Shown in pieces: positions 17,559 through 25,668 of a stretch of DNA of 64,000 nucleotides (within the stretch, counting starts at the first letter, position 1; the number at the start of each line of letters is the position of its first letter). The stretch lies in assembly GCF_014204535.1 (NCBI RefSeq), contig NZ_JACHLR010000004.1, positions 186,001 to 250,000 of the forward strand, written 5' to 3'. This DNA is from Novosphingobium chloroacetimidivorans (GTDB taxonomy: Bacteria > Pseudomonadota > Alphaproteobacteria > Sphingomonadales > Sphingomonadaceae). The position numbers and the translations under genes are program-made. A model generated the notes under the pieces. That model saw nothing but the letters and a program-made list of their open reading frames with translations, did no database searches and was not told the origin of the DNA.

Positions 17559-18569
17559 TCAGATGAGGCCGGCCAGCGGGCTCGATGGATCGGCGTACTT
17601 GCGCGTTGCCATGCGGCCCGCGCGATAGGCCTCGCGCCCGGCCTCGACCGCCAGACGCATCGCACGTGCCATGCGGATCGGGTCCTTGGCCTCGGCGATC
17701 GCGGTGTTCATCAGCACGCCATCGCAGCCCAGCTCCATGGCGACCGCGGCATCGGATGCCGTGCCCACCCCGGCGTCGACCAGCACCGGCACTTTCGCGC
17801 CCTCGACAATGAGGCGGATCGTCACCCGGTTCTGGATGCCGAGCCCAGAGCCGATCGGCGCGCCCAGCGGCATCACCGCCACCGCGCCGGCGTCTTCCAG
17901 CTGCTTGGCGGCGATCGGATCGTCGACGCAATAGACCATCGGCAGGAAGCCGTCCTTGGCCAGAACTTCGGTCGCCTGCAGGGTCTCGCGCATGTTGGGA
18001 TAGAGCGTGCGCGCCTCGCCCAGCACCTCCAGCTTGACGAGATCCCAGCCGCCCGCCTCGCGCGCCAGGCGAAGCGTGCGGATGGCATCCTCGGCGTTGA
18101 AGCAGCCGGCGGTGTTGGGCAGGTAGGTGACCTTCTTCGGATCGATGAAGTCGGTCAGCATCGGCGCTTTGGGGTCCGACACGTTGACCCGGCGCACCGC
18201 GACGGTGACGATCTCGGCCCCGCTCGCTTCCAGCGCGGCGGCGTTCTGGGCGAAGTCCTTGTACTTGCCGGTGCCCACGATCAGGCGCGAACGGAAGGTG
18301 CGGCCGGCGACGGTCCAGGTGTCTTCAGGCGCGATCACGGCATCGCCGCCGCCCACGAAGTGGACGATCTCCAGCGTGTCGCCGTCGGACAGCGTCACTT
18401 CGGCCAGGGTCGAGCGCGGGACGATCACGGCATTGCGTTCGACCGCGACCTTCTTGGGGTCCAACTCGAGGCTGGCGACCAGATCGGCGATCGAGGCGCC
18501 GGGCGCGATGCGGCGGGGTTCGCCGTTGACGGTGAGGTTGAGCGGGGGAAGCTGCAGTTGAGCGGTCAT
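17559..18569 (-). CDS. thiSG: Fused sulfur carrier ThiS / thiazole synthase ThiG
   Basis: Residues 1-75 are a ThiS sulfur carrier ([19 protein letters not shown]) and the rest is ThiG ([78 protein letters not shown]). ThiG forms the thiazole ring of thiamin from deoxyxylulose phosphate, dehydroglycine and sulfur supplied by the ThiS thiocarboxylate. In separate ThiS the chain ends in Gly-Gly, which must be free to accept sulfur; here it reads on into ThiG. The start is the ATG at 18569, with a GTG one codon earlier. It follows merC by 16 bases. No TPP riboswitch is visible upstream. Confidence 0.93.
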   Translation of the reverse strand: MTAQLQLPPLNLTVNGEPRRIAPGASIADLVASLELDPKKVAVERNAVIVPRSTLAEVTLSDGDTLEIVHFVGGGDAVIAPEDTWTVAGRTFRSRLIVGTGKYKDFAQNAAALEASGAEIVTVAVRRVNVSDPKAPMLTDFIDPKKVTYLPNTAGCFNAEDAIRTLRLAREAGGWDLVKLEVLGEARTLYPNMRETLQATEVLAKDGFLPMVYCVDDPIAAKQLEDAGAVAVMPLGAPIGSGLGIQNRVTIRLIVEGAKVPVLVDAGVGTASDAAVAMELGCDGVLMNTAIAEAKDPIRMARAMRLAVEAGREAYRAGRMATRKYADPSSPLAGLI

Positions 18570-18585
18570 CACCGCCAGATAACGC

Positions 18586-18957
18586 TCATGCCGACTTGTG
18601 CAAGTTGCGGATATGCGCGGCCGCGACCAGCGCGACGCCGCCGATCGTCAGAACCGCCTCGGGCAGGCCATGCCCGACGAACAGTCCTGCAGTCATCAGC
18701 GACAAGCCGGAAGCGCCAAGCACCAGCGGCTCGATGCGACCATGCCGGCGAACACCGAAACCCAGCGAGATGAAGCCGATCACTACGGCCATGCCCAGGC
18801 CGATCCTGTGGATCTCCGGCGCAAGCAGCACTTGTCCGCCCAGGCCCAGAACGCCGACGAGCACGACACCCAGGATGCAGTGCACCGCGCAAAGGCCGGA
18901 GAGCAGGACGCCGAGACGGTCCATGCGATCGCGAATCGAGGTCAGGGCGCGTTGCAT
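18586..18957 (-). CDS. MerC-domain membrane protein
   Basis: The 123-residue product matches the MerC family: [22 protein letters not shown] holds the C-x4-C-like pair near the start of the first helix, and four membrane segments follow, ending in a short His-containing tail (HIRNLHKSA). Classical MerC imports mercury, but chromosomal copies in this group are not next to mer genes and may handle zinc or another metal. The ATG at 18957 has GGAG four bases upstream; the frame open to 19299 overlaps the divergent ctaA and is not used. An imperfect palindrome lies just upstream. Confidence 0.8.
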   Translation of the reverse strand: MQRALTSIRDRMDRLGVLLSGLCAVHCILGVVLVGVLGLGGQVLLAPEIHRIGLGMAVVIGFISLGFGVRRHGRIEPLVLGASGLSLMTAGLFVGHGLPEAVLTIGGVALVAAAHIRNLHKSA

Positions 18958-18971
18958 GCGGCTCCAGATAT

Positions 18972-18988
18972 GTGATGTTGTATCATCC
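18972..18988 (-). promoter_or_regulatory. Imperfect AT-rich palindrome before merC
   Basis: GATGATACAACATC on the minus strand is an imperfect palindrome (outer GATG/CATC arms) about 17 bases before the merC ATG, overlapping a plausible promoter. It resembles the AT-rich operators of Fur-family metal sensors such as Zur, but the match to a consensus is partial. Confidence 0.3.
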
Positions 18989-19111
18989 TTCAACCCGCTG
19001 AGTGAAATACTGTTCCCGATGTCGCGCGCGGGTGCGGACACTCGGGTGCGGAAATCGTAGGTCATTTCGTCCTCTTGCGCTCGGCTGCCCTCGGGCGCAG
19101 GGACGCAGGCG

Positions 19112-20176
19112 ATGAGGATACCCCCTGCCAAGCCGATCATCGGCACGAGCGACGATATCGTCCCCATGGTACGCTGGCTGCTGTTCGTGGCCGCGCTGGT
19201 GCTGGCGATCGTGGTCGTGGGCGGCATCACCCGCCTGACCGAATCGGGCGTGTCCATCGTCGAGTGGAAGCCGGTGACCGGCGCCTTGCCGCCGCTCACG
19301 CAGGCGCAATGGCAGGCCGAGTTCGCCGCCTATCAGCAGACGCCGCAGTATACGCAGGTCAACGGCCCGGCGGGCATGACGCTGGCGACATACAAGTTCA
19401 TCTATTTCTGGGAGTGGGTGCACCGCCTGATCGCGCGCGTGATCGGCCTGGCCTTTGCGGCGCCGCTCGCGTGGTTCTGGCTGCGCGGCACGATCCCGGG
19501 CGGCTACAAACCGCGGCTGCTGGCGCTGCTGGCGCTGGGCGGCCTGCAGGGCGCGGTGGGCTGGTGGATGGTCTCGTCGGGCATCGTCAACGACGTCAAG
19601 GTAAGCCATTTCCGCCTCGCCGCGCACCTGCTGGTGGCGCTGACGACGCTCGCCGGGCTGGTCTGGACCGCGCTCGACCTGATGGCCCTGAAACGTGGGG
19701 AGCCTCGCGCCCGGCTCAGTGGACTGGCTATTGCCGCGTTGGCGATGGTCATGGTGCAACTGTTCTTCGGCGCGCTGCTCGCTGGATTGCGGGCCGGAGT
19801 GGTCGCCGGCGCGGGCTGGTTCAACTGGGATGCCTGGCCGCTGATGCAGGGTCAGGTCTTCCCGGACGGAGTGGAGCCGCACCTGGTTCCGTTCAGCGAC
19901 CCCTACTTCATCCACTGGTTCCATCGCTGGTGGGCCTGGGCGGTGGTTGCGGTGCTGATCGTCCTCGCGCGGCGGATCAAGGCCAGGCACCGCCCGGTTT
20001 CGGTCGCGATCCATGCCTCCTTCGGAACGCAGATCCTGCTGGGCATTTTCACCGTCTGGTCGGGAGTCACCTTGTGGATTGCCGTCGCGCACCAGTTCGT
20101 CGGCGCGCTGGTGTTGTGCGCCACTGTTTGGGGGGCACATGCCCTCGGTCGCCGGGCAGCGAGCGGTCGTCGTTGA
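19112..20176 (+). CDS. ctaA: Heme A synthase (COX15/CtaA)
   Basis: CtaA converts heme O to heme A for cytochrome aa3 oxidase in the inner membrane. The 354-residue protein has about eight membrane helices and the family's two heme-binding regions: GGITRLTESGVSIVEWKPVTGALPP in the first loop, WEWVHRLIARVIG (His) and HWFHRWWAWAVV (His) later. It belongs to the proteobacterial type without a conserved loop cysteine pair. The start ATG at 19112 has GGGACGCAGG upstream. It diverges from merC. Confidence 0.95.
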   Translation: MRIPPAKPIIGTSDDIVPMVRWLLFVAALVLAIVVVGGITRLTESGVSIVEWKPVTGALPPLTQAQWQAEFAAYQQTPQYTQVNGPAGMTLATYKFIYFWEWVHRLIARVIGLAFAAPLAWFWLRGTIPGGYKPRLLALLALGGLQGAVGWWMVSSGIVNDVKVSHFRLAAHLLVALTTLAGLVWTALDLMALKRGEPRARLSGLAIAALAMVMVQLFFGALLAGLRAGVVAGAGWFNWDAWPLMQGQVFPDGVEPHLVPFSDPYFIHWFHRWWAWAVVAVLIVLARRIKARHRPVSVAIHASFGTQILLGIFTVWSGVTLWIAVAHQFVGALVLCATVWGAHALGRRAASGRR

Positions 20177-20309
20177 AATCCGGCTTGGCGTGGCAGCGAG
20201 CGCGGCCCGCCGGGTTCGGCCGGTTCTCTGGACTCTTGGCGAGGGGCAAGGTTGCTTGTAGCAAGCAGCGTGCGGGCGCGGCGGTCGGCGCAGGGGTCCT
20301 GGAGGCGGC

Positions 20310-21098
20310 ATGAACTGGCAGCAGACGTTGAACTCGCGCGGCTGGAAGGTTCCGTTCGTCAACAAGTCGCTGTTTCAGATCGGCAAGGACCTGCGACCCA
20401 AGATCGACCGCGTGATCATGCGCAACTCGCGCGTTCCCGACGCGGCAGTGCATGATAAATCGTTCTATCCCTGGATCGCGGAGCTGGAGAGCAACTGGGA
20501 AGCGATCCGCGACGAGGCTGTCCGGATTCGTGCCGAGGATATCCCCTCGCTCGGCGACATCTCGTTCGATCATGGCCGCATCGCTGCCGACCGTCGCTGG
20601 CGCGCCTTCTTCCTCAAGGGCTATGGCTATCGGATCAAGGCCAATGCCGCGCGCGCGCCCTTCACCGCCGCTGCGATCGAGCGGGTGCCGGGCCTGGTCA
20701 CGGCCAACTTCTCGGTTCTCGAGGCCGGTGGGCACATCGCTCGGCACTGGGGCATGACCAAGGGCATGCTGACCTACCACCTGGCGTTGAAGGCTCCGGC
20801 CGAGCGCGACAAGTGCCGCATGCACCTCGAAGGACCCGAGCGGCTGGAAGTGCTGACCTGGACGGCCGGGCAGTCGTTCCTGTTCGACGACATGTACAAT
20901 CACGAGGTGTGGAACGACACCGGGGAAGACCGCTACGTCCTGCTCATCCAGATCAAGCGCCCGTGCCGCTGGCGGGGCAGCCTGATCCAGAATGCGTTTC
21001 TTGCCGGAGTGCGCCACACCCGGTTCGTCAAGGACATCACCAAGGCGATCGAACGGGCCAGCAACAACACCGGACCTCAACCCGTCGCCACGGGCTGA
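20310..21098 (+). CDS. Aspartyl/asparaginyl beta-hydroxylase family protein
   Basis: The 262-residue product is a 2-oxoglutarate/Fe(II) dioxygenase of the aspartyl/asparaginyl hydroxylase family. Landmarks are RHWGMTKGMLTYHLAL (first iron histidine region), CRMHLEGPE and FDDMYNHEVWNDTGEDRYVLLIQIKRP, which holds the second iron histidine and the 2-oxoglutarate-binding Arg. A related family member, LpxO, hydroxylates lipid A, so a protein or lipid substrate is possible; the sequence does not decide. An N-terminal segment (residues 1-60) precedes the cupin core. GGAGGCGGC before the ATG is a good ribosome-binding site. Confidence 0.88.
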   Translation: MNWQQTLNSRGWKVPFVNKSLFQIGKDLRPKIDRVIMRNSRVPDAAVHDKSFYPWIAELESNWEAIRDEAVRIRAEDIPSLGDISFDHGRIAADRRWRAFFLKGYGYRIKANAARAPFTAAAIERVPGLVTANFSVLEAGGHIARHWGMTKGMLTYHLALKAPAERDKCRMHLEGPERLEVLTWTAGQSFLFDDMYNHEVWNDTGEDRYVLLIQIKRPCRWRGSLIQNAFLAGVRHTRFVKDITKAIERASNNTGPQPVATG

Positions 21099-21249
21099 CC
21101 GCAGAGCATAGAAGGGTAAGGTATCATTTTACCTCCCGCCAAACCCGCCTCCAGCTTGACTTCGACGCCGATCCGAACGAAAGGGCCGCCTTCCCGCGCG
21201 GCCCGGCTCCCGGATTCGTGCGGACACAGTTCATAGGGAAAGACCAGCC

Positions 21250-21729
21250 ATGAAGGCGCTCACGAAGGTCACCCGGTCGATCAAGCCGGCCGAGGTGGAG
21301 AAGAAATGGCATCTGATCGATGCCGAAGGCTTGGTGGTCGGCCGTCTGGCCGTCATCGTCGCCGACCTGCTGCGCGGCAAGCACAAGCCGAGCTTCACCC
21401 CGCACGTCGATTGCGGCGACCACGTCGTCGTGATCAACGCCGAGAAGGTGCGTTTCACCGGCAACAAGCTGAAGCAGCAGACCTACTACAAGCACACCGG
21501 CTATGCCGGCGGCATCAAGGAAGTGACCGCGGACAAGGTCCTCGCCGGCCGCTTCCCCGAGCGCGTGCTGGAGAAGGCGGTTGAGCGCATGATCCCGCGT
21601 GGCCCCCTTGGCCGCGATCAGATGCGTGCACTGCACGTCTATGGCGGTGGCGAGCACCCGCATGCCGGCACCCAGCCGCAGCCGCTCGACGTCGCTTCCA
21701 TGAACCGCAAGAACAAGGTGGGCGCGTAA
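21250..21729 (+). CDS. rplM: 50S ribosomal protein L13
   Basis: L13 is an early-assembling protein of the large ribosomal subunit. The 159-residue sequence has [28 protein letters not shown], the [19 protein letters not shown] core, [10 protein letters not shown] and the [21 protein letters not shown] signature near the end. The extra ten residues at the C-terminus are usual for alphaproteobacteria. Its stop overlaps the rpsI start by one base (TAATG). Confidence 0.98.
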   Translation: MKALTKVTRSIKPAEVEKKWHLIDAEGLVVGRLAVIVADLLRGKHKPSFTPHVDCGDHVVVINAEKVRFTGNKLKQQTYYKHTGYAGGIKEVTADKVLAGRFPERVLEKAVERMIPRGPLGRDQMRALHVYGGGEHPHAGTQPQPLDVASMNRKNKVGA

Positions 21730-22256
21730 TGTCCGACACCGATACCGTCCAGAGCCTGTCCGACCTCGCGGACCTCACCGGCGGCGCCGTGCCTGAAGGC
21801 ACGGAAGCCGAAGCGCCCAAGATCCGCACCGGCCCGGCCGCGCCGATCCGCGCGCAGGAGATCGACGCCCAGGGCCGCGCCTACGCCACCGGCCGCCGCA
21901 AGGACGCCGTGGCCCGCGTGTGGCTGAAGCCCGGCAGCGGCAAGATCACCGTCAACGGCCGTGACCAGGAAGTCTACTTCGCGCGTCCGACCCTGCGTCT
22001 GGTCATCGCTCAGACCTTCCAGATCACCGACCGCGTCGACCAGTACGACGTTGTCGCCACCGTTAAGGGCGGTGGTTTGTCGGGCCAGGCCGGCGCCGTG
22101 AAGCACGGCATCGCCCAGGCACTCAGCAAGTTCGAGCCGCTGCTGCGCAGCACGGTCAAGTCGGCCGGCTTCCTCACTCGCGACCCGCGCGTCGTCGAGC
22201 GTAAGAAGTACGGCCGCGCCAAGGCTCGCCGCAGCTTCCAGTTCTCGAAGCGCTAA
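21729..22256 (+). CDS. rpsI: 30S ribosomal protein S9
   Basis: S9 contacts the P-site tRNA with its C-terminal tail. The 175-residue protein has the family core ([26 protein letters not shown], then [19 protein letters not shown]) and ends in the characteristic basic [17 protein letters not shown]. About 45 residues precede the core, an acidic Thr/Ala/Pro-containing extension seen in this group but absent from E. coli S9. It is co-transcribed with rplM and followed by a strong terminator. Confidence 0.98.
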   Translation: MSDTDTVQSLSDLADLTGGAVPEGTEAEAPKIRTGPAAPIRAQEIDAQGRAYATGRRKDAVARVWLKPGSGKITVNGRDQEVYFARPTLRLVIAQTFQITDRVDQYDVVATVKGGGLSGQAGAVKHGIAQALSKFEPLLRSTVKSAGFLTRDPRVVERKKYGRAKARRSFQFSKR

Positions 22257-22285
22257 GCTTCGCCAGAGACTGCCCCTTTCGAAAA

Positions 22286-22314
22286 GGGCTCGCGGGAAAC
22301 CGCGGGCCCTTTTT
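22286..22314 (+). terminator. Rho-independent terminator of rplM-rpsI
   Basis: A ten-base stem with one G-T pair (GGGCTCGCGG against CCGCGGGCCC) and a GAAA tetraloop is followed by five T residues, 30 bases after the rpsI stop. Confidence 0.92.
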
Positions 22315-22379
22315 CCATGCGCCAGGCAGGTGGTTGCCCCCAGGAACAACCGTGCAACCTCAACAGGGAAAGCGGATTG

Positions 22380-22386
22380 TTAACCA
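22380..22386. promoter_or_regulatory. TTAACCA motif before the diguanylate cyclase
   Basis: TTAACCA lies 22 bases before the start codon of the GGDEF gene. It matches a CtrA-type half-site; similar motifs occur at 17255, 24281 and 24424. Confidence 0.3.
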
Positions 22387-22407
22387 CTCGCTGCCATCCT
22401 CTTCCCG

Positions 22408-24186
22408 ATGAAGGGGAAAGCAGACCAAGGTCGAAGCAAGAGCGAAACCGGCATTCGCTTGGGCCTGATCGCCGCACTGGGCTACTGCCTTCTGGCGACG
22501 GTCACGATCGAGGTAAGCAGCAGCGGGCACGAGCATGCTACTGTCTGGCCCGCCGATGCTCTCATTCTCGCTTTGCTGCTCAAGTCGCCGCGTTCGGCTT
22601 GGCCGACGATCCTGCTGTGTGGTTGGATGGGCAACCTGCTGGCGAACGTGATCGGGCGCGGCCCATCCGCAGGCGTCGTGCTCTATGGCGCGATCAACAT
22701 GGCACAGGCGCTGGTTGCCGCTTGCCTGATCGTGCGCTCGCTCTCTAACCGGCGCGACTTCCTCGGCGACACCAAGGCAAGCGGCCAGTTCCTGCTCTTC
22801 GCAGGATTGCTGGCGCCGGGCCTGGGCGCGGGTGCAGGCTCGCTCGTCTCGCTGGTGGCGTACGATGTGCCGTTCGGCGAGTCCTTCCTGCGCTGGTTCG
22901 CCAGCAACGCGATCGGGCTGCTGATCGGCACGCCGATCATGCTGGCGATCCTGGACGGCAGCTATGGTCGTTGCTTCGGGGCGAAGACAGCCCTTCAAAG
23001 ATCCGAGACACTGGCGCTCATAACGGCGCATGGACTGCTGACGGCCGCCGTGTTCAGCCAGACCAGCTACCCGCTGCTCTTCCTGCCGTTGTCCTCGCTG
23101 CTGCTGGTCGCCTTTCGCCTGGGGCGCCTCGGCACGTTCGCAGGAGTCGCGATCGTGGCCTGCGCCGGAGCCACAGCGACCTACCTGGGTATCGGCCCGG
23201 TAGCGCTGATCACCGAAGGACCGGTGTTCCAGTCCCTGTATTTCCAGATCTACATCGGCGTGATCTTGTGCACGGCCTTGCCGGTCGCGGCCACGGTATC
23301 TTCTCGCGCGGATGCGCTGGTCGAACTGGCGGAGCATCGCAAGGCGTTGCAGCAGATCCTGGCGAATGCACCCGAAGGCATCCTCAGTTTCGACGAGACC
23401 GGCACCTGCCGCTGGGCTGACGGCCGCTTGAAGGAACTCACCGGCGTCGAACCATACGCCTTTGTCGGCTGCACGCTCAAGGAAGTCGCATCCTTGACGA
23501 GCCGGGCGTTGCTGCAGTTCGCCGATGAAGCCGTGCATGACGCCGGCCGGGCGATCACTTGCGATTTCAGCCCCGACTGCACGCCGGAGCGCACGCTGGA
23601 AGCATCCGTCGGTATCGTCAGCCAGGGCGAGCGGCGCACCGGCATGGTCATCACCATGCGCGACATCTCGGCACGCAAATCGCGCGAGGCGGCGATTACG
23701 CGCATGGCGGAAACCGACGATCTGACCCGGGTTCTCAACCGCAAGGGTTTCCGCACGCGCCTGAGCGAAGCGCTCGACAATTCTGACGGCCCGCTCACAT
23801 TGGCGCTGATCGACGTCGACCGGTTCAAGTCGATCAACGACACGTTCGGCCATGCCGTTGGCGACCGCGTGCTGGAAGCCGTGGCGCAACGCCTCCAGGC
23901 AGGAACTCGCAACACCGACTACGTAGGCCGGCTCGGCGGTGACGAGTTCGCCATCCTGTTCGGCTGCGATGTCGCCACCGCGCAAGCGGCGTGTGAGCGC
24001 ATCGCCGAGCACTTGCGAGTGGCACTGGAAGTCGATGCCAACGGCAGTCGGGTCGTCGCTTCGATCAGCTGCGGCGTGGCCCAGCGGCAACCGGGCATGA
24101 CGCGCAGCCACTTGTTCGACGCGGCCGACACAGCCCTGTACGAGGTCAAGCGCGCCGGTCGCGACGGCGTGCGCGTGGCAGCCTGA
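22408..24186 (+). CDS. MASE1-PAS-GGDEF diguanylate cyclase
   Basis: The protein makes the second messenger c-di-GMP from two GTP. Residues about 20-300 are a MASE1-type membrane sensor with around eight helices, starting LGLIAALGYCLLATVTIE and with the conserved VWPADAL. A PAS-like segment follows (ILANAPEGILSFDETGTCRWADG, near 310-430). The C-terminal GGDEF domain has its catalytic motif intact as GGDEF at 510-514 and an inhibitory RxxD site (R501-D504) five residues before it, so product feedback is expected. There is no EAL domain. It lies 283 bases upstream of the cellulose operon on the same strand. Confidence 0.93.
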   Translation: MKGKADQGRSKSETGIRLGLIAALGYCLLATVTIEVSSSGHEHATVWPADALILALLLKSPRSAWPTILLCGWMGNLLANVIGRGPSAGVVLYGAINMAQALVAACLIVRSLSNRRDFLGDTKASGQFLLFAGLLAPGLGAGAGSLVSLVAYDVPFGESFLRWFASNAIGLLIGTPIMLAILDGSYGRCFGAKTALQRSETLALITAHGLLTAAVFSQTSYPLLFLPLSSLLLVAFRLGRLGTFAGVAIVACAGATATYLGIGPVALITEGPVFQSLYFQIYIGVILCTALPVAATVSSRADALVELAEHRKALQQILANAPEGILSFDETGTCRWADGRLKELTGVEPYAFVGCTLKEVASLTSRALLQFADEAVHDAGRAITCDFSPDCTPERTLEASVGIVSQGERRTGMVITMRDISARKSREAAITRMAETDDLTRVLNRKGFRTRLSEALDNSDGPLTLALIDVDRFKSINDTFGHAVGDRVLEAVAQRLQAGTRNTDYVGRLGGDEFAILFGCDVATAQAACERIAEHLRVALEVDANGSRVVASISCGVAQRQPGMTRSHLFDAADTALYEVKRAGRDGVRVAA

Positions 24187-24280
24187 CCCTGATCTGCGGA
24201 GCCAGCGCCATGGGCTGAAGCGCGGGGGATACTCGCTGCGCTTGTCCCTCGGTCGCGTAACTCGGACCGATCCTCTCCTG

Positions 24281-24431
24281 TTAACCACCACTCGCCTGCG
24301 ATCCAATCTCACCTTCGAGCGTGAGGCGCGGCGACGGCCTGTCTCGAGTGAACGCAAAAGCTCGCATCAAGCGACTGCGAAGCTCGCAAGGCCAAGGCGT
24401 TAGGTTCGGGCGGCAACCGGATCTTAACCAT
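24281..24431 (+). promoter_or_regulatory. Upstream region of the bcs operon with two TTAACCA motifs
   Basis: The gap before the cellulose operon holds TTAACCA at 24281 and TTAACCAT at 24424, the second 39 bases before the first bcs start codon. TTAACCAT is the CtrA half-site in alphaproteobacteria. No clear sigma-70 hexamer pair is visible. The first bcs gene has a strong GGAGG ribosome-binding site. Confidence 0.35.
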
Positions 24432-24469
24432 TACCTGCAAGACATACGGGCAATTACGGAGGTTCTACC

Positions 24470-24853
24470 ATGCGAGCCGATGCCCGCAATTTGCTTGATC
24501 GACTGGGTCGAAGCGACTTCGCCTACAGGGAATTCGCCGACCGCTTCAGCGATCTGGAGCTGTGGCCCTTGTTCGAGGCCCTGCTGAAGGACCCGCGCGT
24601 GTTCCAGCAGGAAGCCGTGGCAGAGGCCATGGAATCGAGCCCTGCTGAACCCGTCAGTGCGCCCGGTATCGCCGCGGCCCGCCCCGCAGGATCGAGCGAC
24701 CGCTCCGCTGCGCCGCTGGCCGGCGAATCGCTGGCAGACCTGTTCAACCGCTACGAGGCAGGCGTGTCCGCCCCGCAGCAAGTGCGCCAGGGTCAGGATG
24801 TGCGGGCAATGCTGCGCCGCCTGTCCGACCTCGACGAACGCGGAGAGCTCTGA
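24470..24853 (+). CDS. Small protein opening the cellulose operon (BcsR/BcsP-like)
   Basis: The 127-residue product is not an enzyme by sequence. Two short helical blocks stand out: an N-terminal YREFADRFSDLELWPLFEALL and a later SLADLFNRYEAG, joined by a Pro/Ala/Ser-rich linker. Small BcsR or BcsP proteins with LFxRY-like patterns open many proteobacterial cellulose operons and help localise the synthase with BcsQ. Position and these patterns support that role, but similarity is weak. The start has GGAGG seven bases upstream and the stop overlaps the bcsQ start (TGATG). Confidence 0.6.
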   Translation: MRADARNLLDRLGRSDFAYREFADRFSDLELWPLFEALLKDPRVFQQEAVAEAMESSPAEPVSAPGIAAARPAGSSDRSAAPLAGESLADLFNRYEAGVSAPQQVRQGQDVRAMLRRLSDLDERGEL

Positions 24854-25668
24854 TGGCCCTGGTGCTGTGTCATTCGCTCAAGGGCGGCGTCGGAGCGACC
24901 TTCCTCGCCGCGCATCTGGCGATGGGCCTGTCTCAGCTGGAGGGCAGCGATGGTGTCGCCAGCCCGCGCGGCAGCGGCGATGTCGCGCTGATGACGACAT
25001 CGACCAGCGACCTGACCCCGCTGCACCTGGGTCTGCCGCCGGCTCAGCGCCTGCCTTCGATGGGCTCGCTCGCAGAGGCTTCGGTGCTGGTGAACGGGAT
25101 CAATCTCTATTGCGAGCCCAACGCACTGGCGGATGCCGACTTCCTGCCGCGACTGGAGGATGCCGGTTACCTCAGCGCTGCAAGCAATCGCACGCTGGTG
25201 ATCGACGTCCCGGCGGGCGAGCGCATGCTGGCACGGCGGCTGATGGCGCATGCCACCGTTCACGTCTGTCCGCTGATGGCGTCCCCGGACTGCCTGGCCT
25301 TGTTGCCACAGTTGCTGGACGAGGCGGGTGACTGGGGCGCGGCGCGCACCGCCTACGTTATCGGCAAGCTCGACGAGACCCGCAAGCTTGCACGCCATGT
25401 CGCGGCCTTTGCCCGCGAGGTGCTGGGCGATCGACTGATCGGCAAGATTCGCAACGATCAGGCCGTGCCCGAGGCGCTCGCCATGCTCCAGCTGCTGTCG
25501 CGCTACGCTCCTGCCAGCGCGGCCCTGGCCGACGCGCGCCTGATCGCGGACACCGTGGGCATGATCCTGGCCGAAGAACGACAGGCGGCGCTGGCAAGCG
25601 AGGAGCAGGCCGCAGCGCCCATCTCTTCCGGCCCGGCGGCTCGGCCCGGCGCGAGCCGCGCGGCATGA
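24853..25668 (+). CDS. bcsQ: Cellulose biosynthesis ParA-like ATPase BcsQ
   Basis: BcsQ is a MinD/ParA-type ATPase needed for polar placement and activity of the cellulose synthase. The 271-residue sequence has a deviant Walker A near residue 10 (HSLKGGVGATFLAAHLA) and a LVIDVPAGERM motif in place of the Walker B/switch region. The C-terminus ends in an Ala/Pro-rich tail. It is coupled by short overlaps to the small protein before it and to bcsAB after it (ATGA). Confidence 0.85.
   Translation: MALVLCHSLKGGVGATFLAAHLAMGLSQLEGSDGVASPRGSGDVALMTTSTSDLTPLHLGLPPAQRLPSMGSLAEASVLVNGINLYCEPNALADADFLPRLEDAGYLSAASNRTLVIDVPAGERMLARRLMAHATVHVCPLMASPDCLALLPQLLDEAGDWGAARTAYVIGKLDETRKLARHVAAFAREVLGDRLIGKIRNDQAVPEALAMLQLLSRYAPASAALADARLIADTVGMILAEERQAALASEEQAAAPISSGPAARPGASRAA

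Noticed and set aside
18570..19111. TPP riboswitch upstream of thiSG
   Set aside because: The upstream gap is 16 bases to merC and I see no THI-box elements such as CTGAGA before merC.
22360..24357. A 665-residue minus-strand open frame opposite the diguanylate cyclase
   Set aside because: The plus strand carries a clear MASE1-PAS-GGDEF protein and the antisense translation has no similarity.
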